Source of the DNA: Nephrocerus scutellatus
Lineage: Eukaryota > Arthropoda > Insecta > Diptera > Pipunculidae
Assembly: GCA_947095585.1 (NCBI GenBank)
Contig: OX352763.1
Coordinates: 50,448,329 to 50,512,328 of the forward strand
DNA: 64,000 nt
Reading direction: 5' to 3'
The position numbers were made by a program, and so were the translations under genes. The notes beneath the pieces were generated by a model. It made no database searches and was not told where the DNA came from. It was given only the letters and a program-made list of their open reading frames with translations. Below, one piece after another: positions 32,766 through 43,814 of the stretch (the first letter of the stretch is position 1; each line of letters begins with the position of its first letter).

Positions 32766-33244
32766 TATAGTTGGTGTGTAAAAAAAAATCCCAATCCCCC
32801 TTTGGTGGTAGTTGATCTGGTTCGGGTAACGCATTCACCTCAATCGTTGACGAGTAGGGCCACTAGTTTGTGTGCCAATACTATCAGGTAGTTTGTAATT
32901 TTTCTGGTCGGTGGTGCGACTTTTAAAAGTCCTCGATGATAAAATATCATCAGCATAACAATTCATTGGTTCACAATCTTTAACAGAGGTATAAACCATA
33001 ATTGGAGCGATACTTTTAAATAAAATTGAGAAAAATTTTCGTTGCAAGACAATTGACTGATTGGTCGAAATGATTAAGGCAGATTTCGCAGCGGATGCGT
33101 AGCAGCTGCGAGCTTTTGCATCTAGCACGAATGGTTCGATTTTGCTATGAAGATATTAACGAAAATGTCACCTCTTTTTTTGATATTTCTCGAAGAAGTG
33201 AGTTACAGCACTCGCAGTACCTATTGAGTGTTGTTTATTGTTTA
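32766..33244. other. Unassigned sequence
   Basis: Includes a GGTCGGTGGTGCGACTTTTAAAAGTC motif near 32908 that resembles the leader repeat of element E (52110-52210), so part may be the leader of the minus-strand gypsy fragment. No gene was recognised. Confidence 0.4.
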
Positions 33245-34004
33245 CTAGCTGAAGTGCTCGGCGTTGCTCGTGGCTTCATTACCCACCCATCACCCCCATC
33301 GGTCCCCATCAACACCTTTCCTTGCCTTCTCCCAAATCACCGTCCCATCACTCCATCACCCCCATAAATATGCATAGCTTCCCACATATAACCCCACCGA
33401 TTACCATCCATCACCCCCATCAATAACCGTGGATACCAAGACTTCACTCCTTCACTCCATTTCCCCCCACCCACCGAGCACACCCAAACAATTATATATA
33501 TTTTTTTTAATCAGTGTTCAGTGGCATGTGAAAAAAATCATGGAGCTCCAGACCGAAGTATCGGACCACTTCAAAAATATAGTGGTTCTTGTTTTTTTTA
33601 AATACCAAACAGTTAGGCAAAATGTCAGTGGTTCTATTTAAAAATTCTAATAAATTAATAAAAATATGCAATTTGTTAAATGGTGACCCTTTGACTCAGT
33701 AGTCTGACCACTTTCAAAATATGCCTATTATGTGTTCATTATGGTATAAAACAAAGTGCAAAGTTTGAACGCGATCGATTCATAAAAACCTGCAATTTGT
33801 AAAAAAAAAAATAAAAAAAATTCGTATGGTGACCCCTTGACCTAGGAGTCTGACCACTTTCGAAATATGCCTATTAAGTGGCTATTATGGTAGAAAACCC
33901 ATTTGCAAAGTTAGAACGCGATCGGTTGAAGGGTTTGGCAGTCCATACCGGACATACATACATACATACGTACATACAAAGTTTCACTTTTATATATATA
34001 TAGA
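33245..34004 (-). mobile_element. Non-autonomous Helitron-like element with canonical ends
   Basis: On the minus strand it starts A|TCTATATATATATAAAAGTG (34004) and ends TTCAGCTAG|T (33245). This is the A-TC...CTAG-T context of Helitrons. The body holds a CCCATCA-rich tract (33285-33440) and two to three repeats of a GGTGACCC-TTGAC...CTGACCACTT block about 150 bases long (33560-33930). No coding capacity. It shares the CTAG terminus context with the CTAGCTGACCCG family. Confidence 0.6.
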
Positions 34005-34629
34005 TTCTGTAAGTCAAATCAAAATTGAGTTTTGTTACATGACAAACCTCTTCGTGAAGCAGCTAAAAAAGTTAATGGTGTGTTAAATGTAGCATGATGA
34101 TTTAATATTAAAAATGTGTGAAGATTTTACAGCATATGCACCTAAGACACAGGTGAGATGTTGCATGGCGTTTTTTTTAAAGTGAAACTTCATTGCGCGC
34201 GATGGGAGTAAAATTTCAAGGTTACAGCGTTTAAAGTTATGTCATGTAACGTCACATAATGCGAAACGATTTTGAACATAAAGAATGGAATGAAATACTT
34301 GGCCAGAGAGAAATATAGAAAGAACTATGCTATATACGTTGTTGGGCTGGTACAACACGCATCAATAAACTTTGCGTTATTGCGATTTACTGCAGTCTCA
34401 GCAAACATACATTCACACAGTAGTTTGTAATTTGAATGTTATTTTCAAATTGATATTCGTTGTTTCATTAGGCATGAGCTGGAATTCCCTTGTGAATTAC
34501 GAGAGTTCAGTGCACACGCATTTATATTTGCCAGGAAAAAATTCAACAGCTTCGTTGATACTCGATTTCGATCACAAAGGGCGGAAAAAGGTTCTTGGCT
34601 GTCGGGAGAAAAATTGAAGGAACCTATGC
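34005..34629. other. Unassigned sequence
   Basis: No domain was recognised. The 81-codon plus-strand frame 34372-34617 has no familiar motif. Confidence 0.4.
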
Positions 34630-34950
34630 TCTTTTTTTTGGATCTTTGGGGGGTTTTTTGAAAATATTTTTAGGGTCTTTTGAGGTCTTTAAGGGGACCT
34701 TCCGAGTATCTTTTGATGATCTTTTGAGAGTCTTTTGGAGGTCTTTTTAGGGTTTTGGGGGTCTTTAAGGAGTATTCTGAGGATCTTTTAAGGGTCTTTT
34801 TGGGGGTAGTTTGAGGATCTTTTGGGGGTATTTTAGTAGTCTTTTTAAGGATCTTTTGCGGATCTCTTGGGCGTGTTTTGAGGGTCTTTTAAGGGTTCTT
34901 TGGGGGTCTTTTGAGGTTATTTTGAGGGGATTTTGGGGGTCTTAATGCTT
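34630..34950 (+). repeat. Degenerate GGTCTTTTGAG minisatellite
   Basis: About 25 imperfect units of 10-13 bases (GGTCTTTTGAGG, GGATCTTTTGAG, GGGTCTTTTAAG). The complementary motif forms the array at 575-712. Confidence 0.85.
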
Positions 34951-35218
34951 CCATGTATTAACCTATTGGCTCAGAATGCAAAAGAATATTTTATCGATAG
35001 ATATAGATAGAAAAAACATTTTTTTCGTAGCTATTTATATATATGTTAATCAAAAATTTAGCGATATTATTCTGTTTTTACTTCACCAGCTACTTTTATA
35101 TAGTCACGGAGGTGCTGCTCTTCTTGGTACAGAATATATCACTTATTTTGGTTGGTAAATTTGGAATTTAATGATTCGATACCATTAACTTTTAGCTTAA
35201 AAAATGTAATCTGTTCTT
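34951..35218. other. Unassigned AT-rich sequence
   Basis: No recognisable gene or element end between the minisatellite and the gypsy D relic. Confidence 0.4.
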
Positions 35219-35879
35219 TCATTTCCTTTCCCGATGTAGTGGCGTCTTCTTTACTTTTACAGGCTGGCAGTTTGCGATGCAGCTTACTCCCTGAGTCTTG
35301 CCAATGCCTGTTCCTTTTCCTATTATTTTCGGTGATGGGCTAACGGTCATTATTCTCACTGGTACTTTAGGCTGGAGTTTCACTAGAGTTCTTTCGCAAA
35401 GCAATCCGGTCTTGTTGAGGTTGGTTGGCTCCACTATTCCTACTTTACTGTCCCCAAGATCACCGTTCACCTTGCCATAGATGATTTTCTCGCACATCGG
35501 TGGTATCTCCACTTTTTCTTCAGTAATGACTCTTAGCCCACCACTCTGGTTGTCGTTTATTTGCAGGGGTACTTCCACATTGGCGGTCAGCCATCAGCAG
35601 AAATAGGAGGACTAACACAGAATGCCCTAGAATTGCAGGTGGCCGTAACTATCTCTGACTTGTGGAAGTGCGATCAAACCTCCACGTGGTGGCCGCTGGT
35701 AATTTTCCTCCAATGCAGGAAAAGCTGAATGATCGGGCTAGTCACTTCAAAGTAAGGTTGGCGCGAGGCCAATAACCTCGCCTGTAAAAAATGATTATTA
35801 CGGAACCTAAAATCAGCCACGGATACACTGATGAACGAAGACGACCACGGCAATGAAAACGGCTAAACGATTTAAGAAT

Positions 35880-36462
35880 TTTCTCATGGAACGTACGCTC
35901 ACTGTATAGAGCTCGAGCTGCACAGCAGCTAGCCGATACCCTGTCTAAATAAAAAGCTGACATAACAGCAATCCAGGAGATGCGGTGGATAGGGAATGGT
36001 GTCTTACAAAAATCTGAACATGACATATATTACAGCTGTCATGCAAGACATCATGTGCTCGGGGTGGGGTTTCTAGTCAGCAAAAGAATAAAACCCACCG
36101 TTATCGGCTTTATAGCAGTAAATGAACGGCTATGCACCCTTCGCGCGCGGGGCAAATTTAAAAACATAAGCCTCATAAACGTTCACGCACCTACAGAGGA
36201 TTCCCCAGATGATGAAAAAGAGAAATTCTTTGAATCAGTCGAACGGGAACTCCATGCCTGCCCTCACTATGGTGTAAAAATCATTCTGGGGGATATGAAT
36301 GCTAAAATAGGTAGGGAGCCAGTATTCAGGCAGTACATTGGCACCCATAGCTTACACGAGAACACTAATGACAATGGACAACGAGTCATAGAGATGGCAG
36401 CAAGCAATAATTTGGTCGTTGCGAGTACAAGGTTTGCGCGTAAAAATATCCACAAAGCCTAA
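35880..36462 (+). pseudogene. RTE apurinic-type endonuclease domain, truncated
   Basis: FSWNVRSLYRARAAQQLADT opens the domain, followed by a stop, DITAIQEMRWIG (catalytic Glu), SLINVHAPTEDS and KIILGDMNAKIGRE (catalytic Asp-x-Asn). The frame then ends at 36460. The C-terminal part with the conserved SDH is absent; the sequence jumps to the connector before RT. It would nick target DNA to prime reverse transcription but is inactive here. Confidence 0.85.
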
Positions 36463-36599
36463 ATGCAGGGAGAGTAAGTCCTGGGGCTGAGATGTCGGGC
36501 GTAGAAGAGAAATTGACACGCCTTAAAAATAATATCATTAGTACTGCTGACTCCATCTTAGGCAGTAGTCGTAGAAATCGAAACAACTGGTTCGAAGAC

Positions 36600-38390
36600 G
36601 AATGTAAGCTAGCGACTGAACGTAAGAATGTTGCGTACCGAGCAATGCAACAATCTCATTGAACGCGGGCACGCGAAGATGAATATTAAAAGCTCAGAAG
36701 ATATGAAAAAACAGTTCACCGGCGAAAGAAAGTAGCCTGGGAGAAGAATCTCGTCCGTGAACTGGAACACTACAGAGAGCAAGGACCGCACCAGGCGCGG
36801 AAGTTCTACCAAAGGGTCCGCGGTATGACGCAATATACACCGCGTTGCAAATACTGCAAGGACAAAGAGGGCAATCTGTTCGCCAATCTTAAAGGCATCT
36901 TAGAGCGATGGGAAGAGCACTTTCATGAGTTGCTAAATGGCCAGCTAACTGAGGAATTGGAGGCTCCACCAATGACCGAAGATCATACTATGCTGCCGCC
37001 ACCAAGCATAGTTAGCAGAGCGATAAATCGGCTCAAAAATAATAATGCCCCGGGATCTGATGGGATCCCAGTGGAACTGATCAAAATAGGAGGCCCCACA
37101 TTATACCAAGCAATTCATGAAATAATAGTGCAAGTATGCGAAGAAATAGTTATGCAAGAAGACTGGCGAAGAGGCATCCTGTGCCCCATACCTAAGAAGG
37201 GAGATATCACAAAATGCAGCAATTATCGTGGTATAACGTTGTTGAGTACCGCGTATAAGATTTTCTCCTCTATCCTTCAAGACAGGATAGCCCCATACGC
37301 TAAAGTCATCATTGGTCCATACCAGTGTGACTTTATCCCAGGAAAATCAACAACTGATCAGATTTACACCCTAAGGCAGGTGATGGAAAAATGTCTAGAG
37401 TTTCAAAACTCACTACACCATCTTTTTATAGACTTAAAGCCGCCTATGATAGCATAGCCAGAGTAGAACTTTATAAAGCCATGAGAGAATTCGGCATCCC
37501 AAAATAAACTGACACGACTATGTAGGTTGACCATGACCAATGTTATAAGCCAAGTAAAAATATCCGGATCACTATCAAGCCCATTCAACATCTATAACGG
37601 GCTCCGACAAGGAGATGGACAGGCCTGCATCCTCTTCAACCTGGCGTTGGAGAAAGTGATCCGAGACTCTGACGTAACGGCGAGAGGAACAATCCTCTAT
37701 AAGTCCATTCAGATACTGGCTTACGCAGACGATATTGACATCGTTGGTAGAAAGCAAAGAGCTGTACAGGAAGCTTTCATCCAGAGAGAGCAGGCGGCAC
37801 GAAATCTGGGGCTGCACATAACTGAGAGCAAAACAAAGTACATGGTTTCCTTTAATCCTTTAACTATCTCGTGTCAACTATAGCAGCCGATAACAGCATG
37901 GAATCAGGAATACGCGCACGGTTGCTTAAAGCCAACAAAGCCTACTATAGCCTGTCAAGACTCTTCAAATCTAGGAATTTAACCATAACATCCAAGCTGC
38001 TAATATATAAGACAATGGTCATACCAGTACTTACATATGGATCCGGGACTTGGGTGCCTAGCAAAAAGCATTCTGACCTCTTAGCCGCGTTCAAGAGAAA
38101 AGTTTTACGGAGAATTGTTGGCCCCGTATGTGAGGAAGGACGATTCCGGAGACTCTATAATGAATGAGATCTACGAGCGTTACCGCGATGTCGACATCGT
38201 GAAGAAAATTAAGCTCGATAGGCTCCGGTGGGCAGGACACCTAGCTCTAATGAGCGAAGAGGATCCTGCTCGGAAAGTCCTTTGCGGTAGGATTTATGGA
38301 ACACGAGAGCGAGGCCACCCAAGCCTACGCTGGAAGGATGGCGTAGACCAGGACGCCCACAGTTTAGGGATGCCAAGCTGGATGACATAG
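36600..38390 (+). pseudogene. RTE reverse transcriptase, frameshifted
   Basis: RT blocks appear in three frames. The first runs from 36825: NNNAPGSDGIPVELIK, CPIPKKGDITKCSNYRGITL, FIPGKSTTDQIYTLRQ and HLFIDLK. The second starts at 37527: GLRQGDGQACILFNLALE and the catalytic YADDIDI (about 37720). The third runs from 37871 to 38390, with the thumb and the RTE C-terminal region (WAGHLALMSEEDPARKVLCG, GHPSLRWKDGV). At least three frame breaks show that it is dead. Confidence 0.9.
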
Positions 38391-38484
38391 GCTCGAAATC
38401 GGGACCGGTGGAGAGACTTTTTGCGGGAGGCCAGGACCGGACCCCGGTTGTAGAGCCATATATGATGATGATGACTTCCACATT

Positions 38485-40012
38485 TCGCCATTTTACACGT
38501 GTTTCTTTAGATCAAGGGACATTTCGTGCTCTGTCATTAAATCCAAGCCCAATATGCATTCATTTGTAATGCTGGCAACAATTAACCGATGAGAAAACCG
38601 TATTCCTCCAAACATGACACTACAGGAGCACTCTCCTTTAATTGCTGCAACTTCACCGGTATCTGTCCTCAAATTACAACGAAATACTTTTTCCACCTGA
38701 CCTTTGGACACCACTTTAAGATTTACAACTGACCAGGAAGCTCCTGTATCCAAGGTAAATCTTCATAGTTTTCCTTCTAACACACCACTAACAACCAAGC
38801 GTTTGCTGTCCTTTCCACGTTTGGCAATGTTCACCGTGGTCCTGTGGCTCTCTCCTCCTCACCAGCTTACGCCCCGTAAAGCTGGTGTAACTTAGTTTTC
38901 CAGATCTGCAGCTACGAGGTCAGATGGCTGCTGCACCTCATTTATCTGTGATGCGCCTAGCTGCCTCTTAACATGATTCACAGGCTGTACTGTAGCTTGT
39001 ATTAATCTTGGTTCCTTACAGTCACGGATGAAATGTCCAAAATGTTGCGTGTAAAACATTTTGGATGAGAATTTGATGTGAAACTCCTGTCGTTATGGAA
39101 GCGCCCAGTCTTTGATTTTCTAATCTTCTCATCAATAAAGACTTCTATTTGTGTGATGTCCTCAGTTTCCAACTTGCGCAATCTAACCAATTCAGTAGAA
39201 AAACTGGCTCTAGCTGCTTCGTATTCCAAAGCCGAAGGCAATACTTCATTCATTGACCTTCCTCTGGCTGTTGTCCTCAAATGAAGTTTTAATTGCTCAT
39301 CTCGGATAGCATTGATGAACGCATCCACTGCCAGTCCGTCCAAGATACTAGTCGGAACCCCACAATAGGCTTGTCGTGCTAGCTTCGTTATTTCCCGCTC
39401 TAATTCTTGAAGTCGTTCTCCTCGCTGTTGTTTCTTCATCTAAAGCTGTATTTTGCTTAGCTCCTGTGTGTGAGACTCTCCATAACGCAAGTCCAGCTCC
39501 ATCAAGATTCTTCCGTAACTCATCTCGGCATTTAGAATCATTTGCAACACATCAGCCGACTTGCCGCTGAACGCTATGATCAAAGAATTAAGCTGTTCTT
39601 CCGCACCCAATCCATTGTGTTGTACAGCAGCTGCAAACTGGACTTTGAAATTTTCAAAAGCGGTGTCACCATCGAACGCAGGTGGCTTCAAAATTCCTTT
39701 CTGGTTACTAGAAGATTCTGGAAGAACTCTGGAGCTACTTTGTTGGATGTTTTCTCTGACGAATTGGGGACGTCACGTTCCTGTCACGTTCGTCTCGAAA
39801 GATTTCACTTCTTCTTGAATTGTTGCTTGAATTTCACTCATCCCATTTTTTAGCGTTGTTTGAACTTCATTTATTTCTCCTTTGAGCGTTTCTTGAATTC
39901 CGCTCATTTCACCTCTAAGTGATTCCAGTTTCTGATTTTGTTTATCAAATTTGTTATTAAGCTCTTGACTTTGCTGATAAATTTCCTTCTTCAGTTCCTG
40001 GCTTTGTTTCTG
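38485..40012 (-). pseudogene. Gypsy D gag and start of protease
   Basis: Reading right to left from 40012: a Gln/Glu/Lys-rich coiled-coil N-terminus (QSQELKKEIYQQSQELNNK), a stop near 39780, then the capsid region LKPPAFDGDTAFENFKVQFA and SADVLQMI. After another stop comes QELEREITKLARQAYCGVP, then DAFINAIRDEQLKLHLR (39439-39002). A decayed linker leads to the protease at 38763. No clear CCHC knuckle remains. The right edge joins directly to a LINE fragment on the other strand. Confidence 0.75.
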
Positions 40013-41366
40013 TTAAAGACACTGGAAAGACTGATCGATAACTACATACGCACACACATTGACAAAAGACTCCTGTCTACAGATCAGCACGCGTATTGTA
40101 AAGGCAAGTCTGTAGAAACAGCTCTGCACACACTGGTACGTTCTATTGAACATTCCCTTCACCACAAGGAGTACACAATGGTGGTATTCCTAGACATCGA
40201 AGATGCTTTTAACAACGTCAATATATCTGCGATTACGGACGCGCTGTCGAATTCGAGTGTGGACGACTCTGCCAGAAGATCTGTCTGCATGAGGAACCCA
40301 CAAGCATGAGGAACCCACAAGGAGCCCTGTCCCCCATTCTATAGAACTTAGCGGTAAATGCACTGCTGGTATACCTAAGAGGTGAGGGCTGCAGAGAAAT
40401 CGCTTATGCGGATGACATTGCTATTGACGTCTCAGGAAAATACCCGAACACCCTAAGGGAATTCCTGCAAGATGCTGTCAACAAGCTATCTTGCTGGGCA
40501 GATCGCTGTGGTTTAGATGTAAATCCTCACAAAACTGAGCTTGTCCTATGCACCAGGAAATATAAAGTTCCGTTATTAACCCTCCTTCTATAAAAGGTAT
40601 AAGCTTAACATTCGCTAATAGAGCCAAATATTTGGATCTTATTTTGGAAGGGAAGCTAAGCTGGAAACCTAACATACAATAAAGAGTTCGTAAAGCCACA
40701 GTGGCACGCTTCTCATGCAAAAAACTCTAGAAACTGCTTGTCACTGTTTTATCGCTTCTTCTACCAGCGGTGCTCAAGAGAAATAGCCAGATACATGCCA
40801 CCTCTCCTTGAATTCAACCGCAATACTCGTTGCACTCTTAATGCTCATCAGTTTACCCTCAAGCCCATCTTTGTACGTTCAGTTAATTTCAGACATTCGT
40901 TCTTTAGCCCTACAACACGTATGTGGAATACTCTGCCAAGCTCTGTCTACTCACATCACTATGATCCACAGGCATTCAAAACACATGCTCACAGACATCT
41001 CCTCTTTTCTCCTCCTTTTCCTTAACGCCCTGTGCCAAGCATAAAGCCGAGCATTATAAGGGTGCGAACCCCTTGAGCATGCGCGAATTATAAAAAAAAC
41101 CATTGGTAGCAGTTGGGGCTTTTAACCCCATATAAAAAAGCAAACCTGGACATAGTAAGCAAAATTCAAAGATCAACTAGTCTATGCATGAGCGAAGCAC
41201 TTCGTACAACCCCCTCCGCGGGATTGGACATCCTGTTCGACCTTACACCCCTCGACATTTACAGCAAGAAAGTAGCTGCTAGTTCGACTATTCGCCTTGT
41301 AACAGTGCTTACTCGGGTAACGATCGCCGGTCACCCAGGGTTCATTCTCCTTCTACTTTTCGTTAC
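40010..41366 (+). pseudogene. LINE (R1/LOA/I-group) RT fragment, 5'-truncated
   Basis: Plus-strand blocks: LLKTLERLIDNYIRTHIDKR, LLSTDQHAYCKGKSVETALH and VVFLDIEDAFNNV, then after a frame break IAYADDIAI (catalytic, about 40405) and DRCGLDVNPHKTELVL. Near 40700 a KATVARFSCKK block is cut by another LINE tail. It resumes at 41150 with LDIVSKIQRSTSLCMSEALR and SAGLDILFDLTPLDIYSKK, the region after the RT thumb of R1/LOA/I-type LINEs. Many stops. Confidence 0.8.
40722..41102 (+). mobile_element. 3' end of a jockey/CR1-type LINE, nested in another LINE
   Basis: An open frame (40738-41025) encodes the RT C-terminal tail SFFSPTTRMWNTLPSSVYSH, typical of jockey/CR1 groups. It is followed by a short 3' UTR with CATTATAAGGGTGCGAACCCC and an A-rich end. 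It lies between the two halves of the LINE at 40010-41366, so it inserted there. The target duplication was not resolved. Confidence 0.65.
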
Positions 41367-41424
41367 AAATTAAAAGATTTCTTTTTGTCGGTATTCATTA
41401 TAATTGGTTTTCTTTTATTCATTA

Positions 41425-42312
41425 CTAGCTGACCCGACAGACGTTGTCCTGTCCCAGTTTCAATAAATTTGTTTGTGATCCTTTTGTGAACTTGTGAAAA
41501 GCTATTTGTTTTGCGATATCGCGTCAAAGTATTAGTCACATCATTGTGTTACATTTTTTACCACAACACTTAAGTCACACCCACTGACCTCCCGCCCACT
41601 GACCACCCACCAATTGACCTCATACACACTGACCCACCGCCCACTGAACTCACACCCACTGACATCACAACCACTGACCTCCAGCCCACTGACCACCCAC
41701 CCATTGACCTCATATACACTGACCCACCACCCACTGACCTCCCGCCCACTGACCTCCCGCCCACTGACGCCACGCCCACTTACACCCGCGTTTCCCGGCT
41801 GCCCCATCCCGCTGACCCCCGCCCACTGACGCCAAGCCCACTTTCACCCCAATAACTAACCAACTTACCAATCCAGTAAACTATAGAATCGACGTGAATT
41901 TGAGCCAAATCGTTCCATCGAAAAAAAAAAAAGACACCAGCGCCACCTATCGGGTCCGAATTTTGTCAACGACTTTCTGTTTATTTAAATATTATATGGT
42001 GTGAATTTGAGCCGAATCGTGCAATAAATAAGAATTTTCGGAAAAAAGACACCAGCGCCACATATCGGGTCCAAATTGTCAACGACTTTCTTTTTATTTA
42101 AATATTTATGGTATGAATTTGAGCCAAATCGTTCCATAAATAAGAATTTTCAGAAGAAAAAAACGATACCAGCGCCACCTAGCGGGGCTTTTAATAGTTG
42201 TTATGCTATTCCTGGCGGAGACAAATCCAACATAACAAAAATCATAAAAATCGGTCCAGCCGTTCTCGAGCTAGAAATGGTGTAACTAACCCGACTTTGT
42301 TTTATGTATATA
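41425..42312 (-). repeat. Helitron-like repeat with expanded 15-bp minisatellite
   Basis: The CTAGCTGACCCGACAGACG head is at 41425. The minisatellite follows at about 41578-41835, with some 18 units of CCCACTGACCTCCCG-like sequence. Then come three repeats of a block with GTGAATTTGAGCCAAATCG and CACCAGCGCCACCTATCGGG (about 110 bases each, 41890-42185), and a tail with GTCCAGCCGTTCTCGAG. The other copies in the window have 2-4 minisatellite units. The open frames here are products of the repeats. Confidence 0.8.
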
Positions 42313-42314
42313 AC

Positions 42315-43010
42315 GGGTGGCTGAGACCAAGTGTTACCAAATGAAAACGCTGTAATTTTTTTAATTTTGATTATATTTTATTGAAATTTCGTGGAATATG
42401 TTGAAAACATATTACATTTTATGAAAAACATGTTACTGCTCGATATGATCTCCTTTGGCTCTGATTATTTGATTCAGAAAGAACACGAGCATTGAAGGCC
42501 TTGGCCGAACGTGATGAGATTCCAAAAATTGTCTTTTCTGATGAGAAAATTTTCACCATTCAACAATATGTGAATAAACACCTCTTTGTTTACCTTGACT
42601 CCATGTTCGATGAAAACCAGAGGAGTGCGTCCATCTGCAGTCACTGCAGCCCAAACCATAACATAAGCTGGTGATTGCTTGCGCATGGCAGCTCTTGTGT
42701 CCAAATTATCGTTGGACTTGTGCTCTAACCAAACACGATCATTTTGTTTATTCACATACTGTTCAATGGTGAAAATTTTCTCAAAAGAAAAGACAATTTT
42801 TGGAATCTCATCACGTTCGGCCAAGGCCTTCAATGCTCGTGTTCTTTCTGAATCAAATAATCAGAGCCAAAGGAGGTCATATCGAGCAGTAACATGTTTT
42901 TCATAAAATGTATTATGTTTTAAACATATTCCACGAAACTTCAATAAAAAATAATCAAAATTAAAAAATTTACAGCGTTTTCATTTGGTAACACTTGGTC
43001 TCAGCCACCC
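42315..43010. mobile_element. Foldback Tc1/mariner element with long inverted arms
   Basis: The left arm (42315-42581) and right arm (42744-43010) are reverse complements over about 267 bases, starting GGGTGGCTGAGACCAAGTGT. TA lies at 43011. The arms include not only the terminal repeat but also part of the transposase gene, so the left arm is an inverted duplication of the right. Its right half alone begins each unit of the tandem triplication. Confidence 0.85.
42474..42833 (-). pseudogene. Mariner-type transposase fragment in the foldback element
   Basis: The minus strand encodes ALAERDEIPKIVFSFEKIFT, then EQYVNKQNDRVWLEHKSN and MRKQSPAYVMVWAAVTADGR, a central fragment of a Tc1/mariner transposase. 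The first catalytic Asp (usually FSDEK) is replaced by Phe here, while the inverted left arm keeps FSDEK. Later catalytic residues are missing. The same Phe version recurs at 44976-44755 and 47125-46904. Confidence 0.8.
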
Positions 43011-43017
43011 TATATAT

Positions 43018-43665
43018 TCTTATATCCTTAAGACTATTCGGTTCTTACTTAATTATATTATACTTATAATATTACTTATAATATTCTGGTTTATGCGCAT
43101 GAAATGCGGGGAAACCAGCAGGTTTTGCGTTCTAGGCTAATACCGTGTCCGTCGACGCCAGTATTTGCATAGACTGCGAAATGGGGTGATGGGCGACTTC
43201 TGCTCTTTTCGTTGCTGCCATGAAATGGAGCACCTGAGCAGTGTTCGGGTGAACGGCGCAGCACAATATGTCAAGGTATCGAGTTCGGCGACGCCGATAA
43301 CTTGTTATATTGGAATAAAAGCGTTTCTTTTCTACGGAGATTGCTACTGTTATGGGAGTAATATGGACAGCCGGTGGTTTTGACAACCGATTTAGCGCAA
43401 TATGGCAAAATACCGAGTTCGGCGACGCCGGTACTTTGCTATATTGGCAATAACAATAAGATGAGTGTGATAACTCAAGCACTCGATTGTTATTTTAAAA
43501 ATTTGTTCGTAAAGAACAGCGGTCAGCAAGGAGCTTTCCTTTTAGTAGAATTTGTTGTATACTACACCGTATTCTTCCTCTCGAGTAGATATCGCTGCCT
43601 ACCGCAGTGTGTTCTACTCTAATTTTGTTGTGTGACGTAGTTGATTTTTACTCGACTTCGTTACA
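43018..43665 (-). repeat. E-type LTR, triplication unit 1
   Basis: On the minus strand it starts TGTAACGAAGTCGAG at 43665, preceded by a purine tract (AGGGGGGGA, polypurine tract) and the end of an E internal region. It ends near 43018 against the foldback element. It carries two palindromic hairpins (about 43249-43300 and 43398-43448). Confidence 0.8.
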
Positions 43666-43814
43666 TTCCCCCCCTACTTCGGGGTGGGGAAAAGTCGTAA
43701 GACACACTTATAGGCTAAAAATATTTTATTACAGGTTTGATAAGTACTAATTAATGACTAAGGCAAGAATTCTATATTACAATTCTTATGTATATATATA
43801 TATATATATATATA

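Larger units (their letters stand above)
35582..38473 (+). mobile_element. RTE-clade LINE, near full length
   Basis: The insertion is bounded by the direct repeat ACTTCCACAT (35571-35580 and 38474-38483), its target duplication. The 3' end is a short ATGATGATG tract after CGGTTGTAGAGCC, typical of RTE elements, with no poly(A). Endonuclease and RT domains lie in order on the plus strand. At 2.9 kb it is slightly shorter than usual, which fits the deletion in the endonuclease. Confidence 0.88.
35219..38763 (-). pseudogene. Gypsy D protease, split by an RTE LINE (38763-38485 and 35580-35219)
   Basis: The right piece has LDTGASWSVVNLKVVSKG (protease active site) and NECILGLDLMTEHEMSLDL. The left piece continues with PMCEKIIYGKVNGD...VGIVEP...CERTLV...VPVRIM, the protease-RT linker of gypsy polyproteins. 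They are separated by the RTE element and its target duplication, so they were once contiguous. RT and beyond are missing at the left edge. The left piece is an open frame of 119 codons. Confidence 0.85.

Noticed and set aside
43132..43482. 116-codon minus-strand frame repeated three times as a host gene family
   Set aside because: It lies entirely in the E-type LTR and is repeated because of the tandem triplication.
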